Numbered from the stretch's first letter, positions 1 through 4,267 are shown. The stretch: 7,495 bases of DNA from a bacterium (GCA_030646565.1 JAUSLA010000029.1:1-7495); one strand, 5' to 3'. The notes: generated by a model from the sequence alone, not told the origin. Numbers and translations are program-made.

Positions 1-11
1 CTTTTTATAAT

Positions 12-830
12 ATGAAAGCATTGGTGTTTGGACATGTCTGCATAGATAAAAATATTTCAGAAGCCAAATCGTATATAGCGGCAGGCGGCCCCGCTGTTTT
101 TATAAATAAAACATTAAATAGATTTTTTTGTCAGACAAAAGTAGTAGCTCCTTACGGAAAAGACTTTTTTTCCTATTCGGATAACATCCCCTTCTATCCA
201 AAAGCAAGCGCTCATAATAGCGCTCTTATATACGAAAATATTACGAAGAACAATCTAAGAATTCAAAAGGCGCTGAACCGTACAAATGACTTCAATGTTA
301 AAATTACAAAAAGGCTCATTGGCGAGTTAAATCAGGCGGACATAATTTTTATCGCCCCTCTTCTCCCGAACATTAAACCAGACTATGTTAGGCAAATAAA
401 TACAGCAGCCAAAAAAGACGCGCTTAAGGTTTTGCTGCCGCAGGGCTATTTTAGGGATTTTGACCAAGAGGATAAGGTAATAATAAGGAAATTCTTTGAA
501 GCGAATGAAATTCTCCCATTTATTGATATAGTAGTTGCATCTGAACAGGATCATCCGCAAATTAAAAATCTTGCCAGAAAGTGGATAAAATCAGACATTA
601 CCGCAGTAGTTATAACTTTGGGAGACAAAGGGGCGCTGATTGTTTCTAAAAATAAGGAAAAGCATATCCCGACAATTCCAGTGCCGTTAAAAGAGATTGT
701 AGATTCAGTTGGCTGTGGCGATGTTTTCAGCGCAGGCCTAGCTTATTATTATAAGAAAAGCGGCGATATCAAAGAAGCAGTCGATAACGCTAATCAGTTA
801 GCTCGCAGCTATCTTTTGGGCCAGTCATAG
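12..830 (+). CDS. PfkB-family carbohydrate/nucleoside kinase
   Basis: A 272-residue protein of the ribokinase/PfkB fold, which transfers phosphate from ATP to a sugar or nucleoside hydroxyl in the cytoplasm. The N-terminal strand and substrate-binding glycines are visible (GHVCID at 7-12, AAGGPA at 23-28). The C-terminal PfkB signature is DSVGCGDVFSAG (231-242), where D237 is the expected catalytic base and GCGD forms the anion hole; the usual motif is GAGD, so the Cys is a mild variant. The strand VVITLGDKGAL (199-209) is also typical. Length is slightly under the family norm of about 300. The substrate cannot be told from sequence; there is no pathway partner in the window. The first ATG is used because the conserved first strand starts directly after it; no Shine-Dalgarno sequence is seen in the 11 upstream bases. 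The gene converges with the 3D-domain gene. Confidence 0.85.
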   Translation: MKALVFGHVCIDKNISEAKSYIAAGGPAVFINKTLNRFFCQTKVVAPYGKDFFSYSDNIPFYPKASAHNSALIYENITKNNLRIQKALNRTNDFNVKITKRLIGELNQADIIFIAPLLPNIKPDYVRQINTAAKKDALKVLLPQGYFRDFDQEDKVIIRKFFEANEILPFIDIVVASEQDHPQIKNLARKWIKSDITAVVITLGDKGALIVSKNKEKHIPTIPVPLKEIVDSVGCGDVFSAGLAYYYKKSGDIKEAVDNANQLARSYLLGQS

Positions 831-840
831 CGGAATATTT

Positions 841-869
841 AAAACCACCCCAAAGGGTGGTTTTAGTTT
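841..869. terminator. Bidirectional intrinsic terminator between convergent genes
   Basis: A perfect 10-bp inverted repeat, AAAACCACCC (841-850) and GGGTGGTTTT (855-864), with a 4-base loop. The stem has a GC core flanked by an A-run on one side and a T-run on the other, so it works as stem plus U-tract in both directions. It lies 10 bases after the kinase stop and about 20 bases after the stop of the leftward 3D-domain gene, so it should end both transcripts. Confidence 0.9.
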
Positions 870-888
870 TAAGATATTATCGTTATGC

Positions 889-1419
889 TTAATCTTCTAA
901 GACCTCAACGTAGGTTATTTTGGCTCCGAAATTTTTTGCTTCAGAATAGGAAGAAAACCAGATATCAAAATGATAATTGCCTTTTTTCCAGTTCATCCTG
1001 TCCTCAACCACAAAGATTTTGTTTCCATAAAGCGCAGGTATCCTGATTTTTGTTCCAAAGGGAAACAAATTATTGGCTATAATTCCTTCTCTGACATTGG
1101 TATTTGATGCGGTAATGTTGGGGGTATCATCAGTCTCCCAAAGCGTAGATGAATAACCAGTGATAATTACAGGTATTTTCTGAACAATTTCAGGATTATG
1201 AAGTGAAGATATAGGAAGCAGGGTATTCCTTTCTATAAGGGCTAATTCCGGGTTAAGGCCGTTAGCCAAATCAACTGACAGCAATTCAGCTTCAGTTTTC
1301 GGCGCAAATGGGCCTAAAATAGGGAATCCGGCCATTAATATGCCGGAAATAGCCAGAATTATTAATCTTTGTCCCGAATAGGACGGTGTCCTGTCCGGGT
1401 CTTTAGAGTTATAATTCAT
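889..1419 (-). CDS. Membrane-anchored 3D-domain protein
   Basis: A 176-residue protein with a short charged N-terminus, one hydrophobic segment (about 18-37, possible signal anchor) and a C-terminal 3D domain (about 84-175). The family name refers to three conserved aspartates in a barrel fold related to MltA-type lytic transglycosylases; members act on or near peptidoglycan. Two aspartates are clear: D140 in VVEDRMN and D152 in FDIWFSS. The first, usually in an 'AVDP' motif before PxGT, is replaced by ANN (115-117) before FPFGTK, a variant I associate with CPR proteins. Whether it cleaves glycan is therefore uncertain. The topology suggests an extracytoplasmic domain held by the N-terminal helix. 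The first ATG is used because a strong promoter and a leader hairpin end just before it. There is no Shine-Dalgarno sequence. Confidence 0.8.
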   Translation of the reverse strand: MNYNSKDPDRTPSYSGQRLIILAISGILMAGFPILGPFAPKTEAELLSVDLANGLNPELALIERNTLLPISSLHNPEIVQKIPVIITGYSSTLWETDDTPNITASNTNVREGIIANNLFPFGTKIRIPALYGNKIFVVEDRMNWKKGNYHFDIWFSSYSEAKNFGAKITYVEVLED

Positions 1420-1424
1420 TTAAA

Positions 1425-1442
1425 ATCCCGCCTCAGCGGGAT
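1425..1442 (-). promoter_or_regulatory. 5' leader hairpin of the 3D-domain gene
   Basis: A 7-bp perfect stem ATCCCGC (1425-1431) / GCGGGAT (1436-1442) with a 4-base loop, only 5 bases before the start codon at 1419. The predicted transcription start, from the promoter at 1449-1476, falls on or next to 1442, so the untranslated leader would be almost nothing but this hairpin. On the leftward strand it is followed by TTTTAAATG, so it could also act as a weak terminator or attenuator for the upstream tRNA transcript. Confidence 0.6.
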
Positions 1443-1448
1443 GCTACC

Positions 1449-1476
1449 ATATTAGCATATTCATAGGTGCTGTCAA
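1449..1476 (-). promoter_or_regulatory. Predicted sigma70-type promoter for the 3D-domain gene
   Basis: On the leftward strand there is a perfect -35 box TTGACA (1471-1476), a 16-base spacer and a -10 box TAATAT (1449-1454) preceded by TGC, which makes it an extended -10. The expected start is about 1441-1443, about 20 bases before the ATG. The -35 box directly abuts the palindromic repeat unit ending at 1479. Confidence 0.75.
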
Positions 1477-1478
1477 GG

Positions 1479-1539
1479 ACCCGAGTTCCGCAAAGCGGAA
1501 CGAAGGGTGAAGGCGAGGACACAGTCCTCGTCGCCTACC
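1479..1539. repeat. Modular palindromic repeat, intergenic copy
   Basis: Two adjacent hairpins between conserved flanks. Read on the + strand: anchor ACCCGAG (1479-1485), hairpin GTTCCGC/GCGGAAC (1485-1491, 1495-1501), anchor GGGTGAA (1505-1511), hairpin CGAGGAC/GTCCTCG (1514-1520, 1524-1530), anchor TCGCCTAC (1531-1538). The same three anchors occur in the same order and orientation inside rluA (2784-2878), with different stem sequences that are still self-complementary. The region has no credible gene. Confidence 0.75.
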
Positions 1540-1561
1540 AGAGCGAAGCGAAGAGTGAGTC

Positions 1562-1640
1562 AAAGAAGATAAATCTTCTTTTCCACCTGCGTCCCACTTT
1601 GTGGGACTTGGTAGATGAGGACGCAGTTTTCGTCGCCTAC
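1562..1640. repeat. Palindromic repeat cluster downstream of tRNA-Gly
   Basis: Three successive hairpins: AAAGAAGAT/ATCTTCTTT (1562-1570, 1573-1581), GTCCCAC/GTGGGAC (1591-1597, 1601-1607) and GATGAGGAC/GTTTTCGTC (1614-1622, 1626-1634). The last is followed by the anchor TCGCCTAC (1633-1640), shared with the other copies. In the third, three positions pair only as G.U, and only in a + strand RNA. The GTCCCAC hairpin is one base pair different from the GTCCCGC hairpin at 3192-3208. Together with 1479-1539 this fills the gap between tRNA-Gly and the 3D-domain gene. It may also help end the tRNA transcript, but no classical terminator U-tract follows a GC stem. Confidence 0.65.
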
Positions 1641-1652
1641 CAACTTTGAAAA

Positions 1653-1723
1653 AGCGGGCGATGGGAATCGAACCCACATGCTCTGATTGGCAACCAGATG
1701 CACTACCATTGTGCTACACCCGC
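1653..1723 (-). tRNA. tRNA-Gly(GCC)
   Basis: A complete cloverleaf on the leftward strand. The acceptor is GCGGGTG/CGCCCGC (one G.U), the anticodon stem TCTGG/TCAGA holds loop TTGCCAA with anticodon GCC, and the T arm is GTGGG/CCCAT around TTCGATT. The discriminator is U, as usual for glycine. CCA is not encoded (a T-run follows), so a CCA-adding enzyme is needed. It is the last gene of a four-tRNA run behind rplS. Confidence 0.95.
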
Positions 1724-1729
1724 AACGGG

Positions 1730-1801
1730 TGCCGCGGAGTGGAATTGAACCACCGACCCTGCGATTTTCAGTCGCATGCTCTACCACTGAGCTACCGCGG
1801 C
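1730..1801 (-). tRNA. tRNA-Phe(GAA)
   Basis: A complete cloverleaf on the leftward strand. The acceptor is GCCGCGG/CCGCGGC, the D arm GCTC/GAGC, and the anticodon stem TGCGA/TCGCA holds loop CTGAAAA, anticodon GAA. The T arm is GGTGG/CCACT around TTCAATT. The discriminator is A and is followed by CCC rather than CCA, so the 3' end is not fully encoded. It lies 6 bases before tRNA-Gly. Confidence 0.95.
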
Positions 1802-1817
1802 CTGATTTTGTACGTTA

Positions 1818-1890
1818 TGGACGGTATAGGATTCGAACCTATAGCCTCCGCGATGTAAACGCGATGCTCTAACCATTGAGCTAACCGTCC
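1818..1890 (-). tRNA. tRNA-Val(UAC)
   Basis: A complete cloverleaf on the leftward strand. The acceptor GGACGGT/ACCGTCC is perfect, and the D arm is GCTC/GAGC. The anticodon stem TCGCG/CGCGG holds loop TTTACAT, anticodon UAC. The T arm is ATAGG/CCTAT around TTCGAAT. The discriminator is A; CCA is not encoded. It is 4 bases downstream of tRNA-Leu and 16 bases upstream of tRNA-Phe. A second valine tRNA (GAC) lies at 3331-3408. Confidence 0.95.
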
Positions 1891-1894
1891 CAAA

Positions 1895-1979
1895 TGGTGC
1901 GCGGGAGAGGACTCGAACCTCCACGCCTTGCGGCACATGCACCTCAAGCATGCCTGGCTACCGATTACAGCACCCGCGC
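1895..1979 (-). tRNA. tRNA-Leu(GAG), CCA encoded
   Basis: A class II tRNA on the leftward strand. The acceptor GCGCGGG/CCCGCGC is perfect. The anticodon stem CATGC/GCATG holds loop TTGAGGT with anticodon GAG. A long variable arm of the TGCCGCAAGGCG type and a T arm GGAGG/CCTCT around TTCGAGT follow. The discriminator A is followed by an encoded CCA (1895-1897). The 5' end is only 7 bases after the rplS stop codon, so it is almost certainly cut out of an rplS-containing transcript. Confidence 0.95.
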
Positions 1980-1986
1980 CTATTTA

Positions 1987-2382
1987 TTATTGTTTTTGCG
2001 TTTCGGCTGATTCTTTTTCAATGAGAGGTTGAGCGAATTCTTTTTTCTTTAATTTTCCTTTTTTACCTTTAGCCGTTCTTAAATAGTATAATTTTGCCCT
2101 TCTTGCCTTACCTCGATTTGTGATTTCGATCTTTTCAATCAGCGGCGAATGAATGGGGAATGTTCTTTCTATCCCAATCCCGGAAATCACTTTTCTTACG
2201 GATATGGTGGCTGAAACGCCCTTGCCGTGCTTTTTAGCTAAAACCAAACCTTCAAAGGTTTGAATTCTTTCCTTGTCGCCTTCTTTTATTTTCTGGTGAA
2301 CTCGAACAGTATCGCCCGGTCTAATGTTGGGTAAGTCAGTTTTTAATTGGCTTTTTAAGAATGTTTCAAGTTTTGTAGGCAT
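1987..2382 (-). CDS. rplS: Large ribosomal subunit protein bL19
   Basis: A 131-residue basic protein recognisable over its whole length as bL19, which sits at the interface of the 50S and 30S subunits. Family motifs include the N-terminal helix ending in DLPNIRPGDTVRVH (17-30), the strand RIQTFEGLVLAKKHGKG (39-55), the core TISVRKVISGIGIERTFPIH (59-78) and the basic RRAKLYYLRTAKGKKGKLK (93-111). The C-terminal tail (112-131) is charged, slightly longer than the family core and probably disordered. The gene starts 13 bases after the rluA stop and ends 7 bases before tRNA-Leu, so rluA, rplS and the tRNAs look like one transcription unit. In many bacteria rplS sits with rpsP, rimM and trmD; those are absent here. 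No Shine-Dalgarno sequence precedes the ATG. Confidence 0.97.
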   Translation of the reverse strand: MPTKLETFLKSQLKTDLPNIRPGDTVRVHQKIKEGDKERIQTFEGLVLAKKHGKGVSATISVRKVISGIGIERTFPIHSPLIEKIEITNRGKARRAKLYYLRTAKGKKGKLKKKEFAQPLIEKESAETQKQ

Positions 2383-2390
2383 ATCTGGAA

Positions 2391-2411
2391 AATTTCTAAT
2401 TTCTAATTTCT
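2391..2411. repeat. Three tandem copies of a 7-bp unit across the rluA stop codon
   Basis: AATTTCT is repeated exactly three times on the + strand. On the coding strand the array forms the end of rluA, including its TAG stop (2396-2398), and most of the 13-base spacer to rplS. The unit length is not a multiple of three, so gain or loss of a copy would shift the last codons and the stop. It may be a slippage product. Confidence 0.7.
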
Positions 2412-3124
2412 AAATTTATTATTATTTTATTTAATTCATCGGGTAGTTTTGAATTAAACTCTTTTTCTGTGCCATCTGGCAATATTATTTTTAGATAGCT
2501 TGCGTGCAAGAATTGCCTTTTTAATCCTTGCGGGCAGGGCTGATTCTTGAATCCATATAATTTATCTCCGGAGATAGGATGGTTTAAGTACGCCAGATGC
2601 GCTCTTATTTGATGCTTTCTGCCGGTTTTAGGTTCAGCTTCAATTAAATCATAATCTGCAAACCTTTGCAATAATTTATATTTAGTTACAGCTTCTCTTT
2701 TGCCTTCGGAGCCGGGTTGATTGGGAAGATAAACTTTTTGTTTTCTTCCATCCGCAGGAGATCTGCCAAGAAGCGTTTTTATTACCCGAGCGTTAGAAGC
2801 AAAGAGAACTTCGTTCTCTTCTTTAAGCTTCGCTGACGCTCGCTTGGGTGAAGATGAAACTTTAGTTTCATCGCCTACGCCCTCCTCGTTTTTAAGATGG
2901 CCTACTATTAAAGCCGTGTATTTTTTTTCCACCTCCCTTTCCTTAAATTGTTTTTGGAAAAATTCCAGGGCTTTTTGGTTTTTGGCCACCAAGAATATGC
3001 CTGAAGTGTCTTTGTCTAGCCGATGGATTCTTAGCGGGAAATCGTCGCAATTCACCCCCGATGACTTATCAATCACTAAGATATTTTCATCTTCGTAGAT
3101 AATTTTTAATTTTTCATTTGTCAT
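2396..3124 (-). CDS. RluA-family 23S/tRNA pseudouridine synthase with a 31-residue repeat-encoded insert
   Basis: A 242-residue RluA-type synthase, which converts uridine to pseudouridine in structured RNA. The catalytic motif HRLDKDTSG (34-42) carries the nucleophile D37. Further family blocks are FKEREVEKKYTALIVG (60-75), GKREAVTKYKLL (141-152) and TGRKHQIRAHL (167-177). There is no S4 domain, so it is a short catalytic-domain form; the target uridine cannot be assigned. Residues 84-114 are absent from the normal family layout: removing them joins EEGV directly to IKTLLGRSP, the usual spacing. The DNA of that insert is a palindromic repeat that also occurs in intergenic gaps of this window. 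The start is the first ATG, just before the core; a hairpin (3132-3150) lies 7 bases upstream. No Shine-Dalgarno sequence is seen. Confidence 0.9.
   Translation of the reverse strand: MTNEKLKIIYEDENILVIDKSSGVNCDDFPLRIHRLDKDTSGIFLVAKNQKALEFFQKQFKEREVEKKYTALIVGHLKNEEGVGDETKVSSSPKRASAKLKEENEVLFASNARVIKTLLGRSPADGRKQKVYLPNQPGSEGKREAVTKYKLLQRFADYDLIEAEPKTGRKHQIRAHLAYLNHPISGDKLYGFKNQPCPQGLKRQFLHASYLKIILPDGTEKEFNSKLPDELNKIIINLEIRN
2783..2878. repeat. Palindromic repeat inserted in frame within rluA
   Basis: A 93-base insert (2783-2875), plus three flanking bases of conserved anchor, inside the pseudouridine synthase gene. On the + strand it has anchor ACCCGAG (2784-2790), hairpin AAGAGAAC/GTTCTCTT (2802-2809, 2813-2820), anchor GGGTGAA (2846-2852), hairpin GATGAAACT/AGTTTCATC (2853-2861, 2864-2872) and anchor TCGCCTAC (2871-2878). 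The anchors match the intergenic copy at 1479-1539 base for base. A valine GTA codon flanks each side of the insert (residues 83 and 114), which may be a 3-base target duplication. The frame stays open across the whole element. Confidence 0.8.
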
Positions 3125-3131
3125 TTACGGA

Positions 3132-3150
3132 GCTTTTGCGTAGCAAAAGC
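3132..3150 (-). promoter_or_regulatory. Hairpin just upstream of the rluA start codon
   Basis: An 8-bp perfect stem GCTTTTGC (3132-3139) / GCAAAAGC (3143-3150) with a 3-base loop, 7 bases before the ATG at 3124. It would cover the usual ribosome docking site. No U-tract follows, so it is not a terminator. It could be the end piece of the neighbouring palindromic repeat cluster or a translation control element. Confidence 0.5.
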
Positions 3151-3153
3151 GAT

Positions 3154-3325
3154 TCGAAGAGATTCGTTCTTCTCTACCCTTCGCTGACCGAGTCCCGCTT
3201 TGCGGGACGAAGATGGAGATGAAACATTTTTCATCGGCGCGGCTCGGGTAGGTGAAGAGAGGCTCTCTTCTTGACCCTTCACTTTTGCTCGGGTAGGTGA
3301 AGAAGAGAACTGTGCTCTCTTCGCC
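3154..3325. repeat. Cluster of modular palindromic repeats between tRNA-Val and rluA
   Basis: At least five hairpins in about 170 bases: an imperfect one at 3156-3174; GTCCCGC/GCGGGAC (3192-3198, 3202-3208); GATGAAA/TTTCATC (3218-3224, 3229-3235); GAAGAGAG/CTCTCTTC (3254-3261, 3263-3270); and GAAGAGA/TCTCTTC (3302-3308, 3316-3322). A 17-bp exact direct repeat, GCTCGGGTAGGTGAAGA, leads the last two (3242-3258 and 3287-3303, 45-base period). The flank motifs match those of the copies at 1479-1539 and within rluA. No gene is credible here; the open frames are repeat translations. Confidence 0.75.
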
Positions 3326-3330
3326 CTTAT

Positions 3331-3408
3331 TGGTGGGCACTGGGGGATTTGAACCCACGACCTCTTCGATGTCAACGAAGCGCTCTTACCAGGCTGAGCT
3401 AAGTGCCC
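3331..3408 (-). tRNA. tRNA-Val(GAC), CCA encoded
   Basis: A complete cloverleaf on the leftward strand. The acceptor GGGCACT/AGTGCCC is perfect, the D arm is GCTC/GAGC, and the anticodon stem CTTCG/CGAAG holds loop TTGACAT, anticodon GAC. The T arm GTGGG/CCCCC around TTCAAAT has one U.C mismatch, which is unusual but should be tolerated. The discriminator A is followed by an encoded CCA (3331-3333). Its 5' end is 2 bases after the stop codon of the upstream helix-turn-helix gene, so RNase P must release it from a joint transcript. Confidence 0.95.
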
Positions 3409-3410
3409 AT

Positions 3411-4088
3411 TTAAACTTTGTTTATGGTTTGTAGCAGTTCTTCTCCTATGTAAAGTATTCGTCTTTGGAGATTCATGTCTAAATAAGTTAGCACGCAGAC
3501 GCCCTTATAGTTTTTATAGGTAGATTTAATTGTTCTTTTGTCAAATTGTGTTTTATAAAATTGAGATTCTGAAATTTTTAAAGTTTCTGACCAATAATTT
3601 TTTGATTGTTCGTTCGATTGGTCCTTCCTTAGATGAAGGCAACAGCGAAATTTTAATTCATTTGGTTTATATAAGTATCGAAATAAAGTTAAAAAAGATT
3701 TTAAAACTTCTGGATTTGAATTGGCGATTACAATTGCGTTTTCTTTTTTTGTTCCTTCGGCTAAATAAAATATCGAAAATATTAATTCTCCCCAAGTTTT
3801 ATTTATCTCAATTCTCGACATAAGCTCTCCTACTCCTTGTTTGATTTTTCTAATTCTTTCTATTTTTGCATTTCTATTAATCTCGGCTGCCTTTAATCTT
3901 GCTCTTATTAATGCCGTTAACCATTTTTGATGTAATTGCGTTTTCTGTTCATTTGTCAATTCAATATTGCGCAGCCAGCCACTTAAAGTTGAGCGGTTGA
4001 TATTCAAAGTTTTTTCAATATTCCGAATGCTCTTGCCTTTTCTCCGTAACTTAATAGCTGCCTCCTTTTTGGCTAGATCAATTTTCAT
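3411..4088 (-). CDS. Helix-turn-helix protein with a possible LAGLIDADG-like C-terminal domain
   Basis: I do not recognise a named function. With the ATG at 4088 the protein has 225 residues; a TTG two codons upstream (4094) is a weaker alternative start. Residues 4-44 form a resolvase/homeodomain-like helix-turn-helix (KLRRKGKSIRNIEKTLNINR then STLSGWLRNIEL). Residues 45-85 are a basic helical linker. The C-terminal part (98-222) includes FSIFYLAEGTKKE (104-116), VIANSNPEVLKSFL (120-133) and YWSETLKISESQFYK (165-179). The AEG segment followed by NSNPEV and a Trp/ISESQF block reminds me of single-motif LAGLIDADG folds as in homing endonucleases and WhiA-like regulators, but this is inference. 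The gene looks more AT-rich than its neighbours. It sits inside a tRNA array, touching a truncated tRNA on one side and tRNA-Val on the other, which suggests a mobile origin. Confidence 0.6.
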   Translation of the reverse strand: MKIDLAKKEAAIKLRRKGKSIRNIEKTLNINRSTLSGWLRNIELTNEQKTQLHQKWLTALIRARLKAAEINRNAKIERIRKIKQGVGELMSRIEINKTWGELIFSIFYLAEGTKKENAIVIANSNPEVLKSFLTLFRYLYKPNELKFRCCLHLRKDQSNEQSKNYWSETLKISESQFYKTQFDKRTIKSTYKNYKGVCVLTYLDMNLQRRILYIGEELLQTINKV

Positions 4089-4129
4089 GTTCAATAGTTA
4101 AACCAAAGAGTTATTACTACTCTATTATT

Positions 4130-4158
4130 ATTTTAAGGTACTGAAATATTTTAAGCAA
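4130..4158 (-). promoter_or_regulatory. Predicted promoter of the helix-turn-helix gene
   Basis: On the leftward strand, TTGCTT (4153-4158), a 17-base spacer, then TAAAAT (4130-4135), with a start expected near 4123 and a leader of about 35 bases before the ATG at 4088. The -35 box is weak (TTG plus mismatches) and overlaps the anticodon-loop end of the tRNA remnant; the -10 box has 5 of 6 consensus bases. Confidence 0.5.
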
Positions 4159-4188
4159 GTACGCGCTCTGCCATTGAGCTAACCGCCC
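4156..4188 (-). pseudogene. 5' half of a truncated tRNA
   Basis: Starting 4 bases after the CCA of tRNA-Ile, the leftward strand reads an intact tRNA 5' half: acceptor strand GGGCGGT, TA, D arm GCTC/GAGC with loop AATGGCA, then CGTAC as the 5' side of an anticodon stem and TTG at the start of the loop. After that, tRNA-like sequence stops: no matching anticodon 3' strand with T arm follows, and the complement ACCGCCC of the acceptor is found nowhere downstream in the window. The break is in the anticodon loop, where the region of the helix-turn-helix gene begins. The amino-acid identity cannot be given; the position-34 base appears to be G. Confidence 0.75.
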
Positions 4189-4192
4189 CTCT

Positions 4193-4267
4193 TGGTGCGC
4201 ACGGCAGGATTCGAACCTACAACCTCGGCCTTATAAGGGCCTTGCTCCGCCATTGAGCTACGTGCGC
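4193..4267 (-). tRNA. tRNA-Ile(UAU), CCA encoded
   Basis: A complete cloverleaf on the leftward strand. The acceptor GCGCACG/CGTGCGC is perfect, and the D arm is GCTC/GAGC. The anticodon stem AGGCC/GGCCG has four pairs and a terminal A.G mismatch, holding loop CTTATAA with anticodon UAU. The T arm is GTAGG/CCTGC around TTCGAAT. The discriminator A is followed by an encoded CCA (4193-4195). U33, A37 and A38 support the register. UAU would read AUA codons, for which most bacteria use a CAU tRNA modified by TilS. It lies directly behind ftsH with its own likely promoter. Confidence 0.9.

Noticed and set aside
6..11. TATAAT directly before the kinase ATG
   Set aside because: A -10 box touching the start codon would begin transcription inside the gene. 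Without upstream sequence no -35 can be judged, so it is most likely chance in AT-rich DNA.
1444..1677. Open reading frames on both strands between the 3D-domain gene and tRNA-Gly
   Set aside because: They translate palindromic repeats and run into tRNA genes; the peptides have no domain-like character.
3242..3303. 17-bp direct repeats 45 bases apart, CRISPR-like at first sight
   Set aside because: There are only two exact copies, the 'spacers' are palindromic relatives of each other, and no cas genes are present.
3121..3375. Two overlapping leftward open frames upstream of rluA
   Set aside because: They cover the repeat cluster and part of tRNA-Val and show repeated low-complexity peptides from the repeats.
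4130..4188. An intron-containing complete tRNA
   Set aside because: A GTAC follows the loop at a short distance and could close part of the anticodon stem, but no T arm or acceptor 3' strand follows before the next gene.
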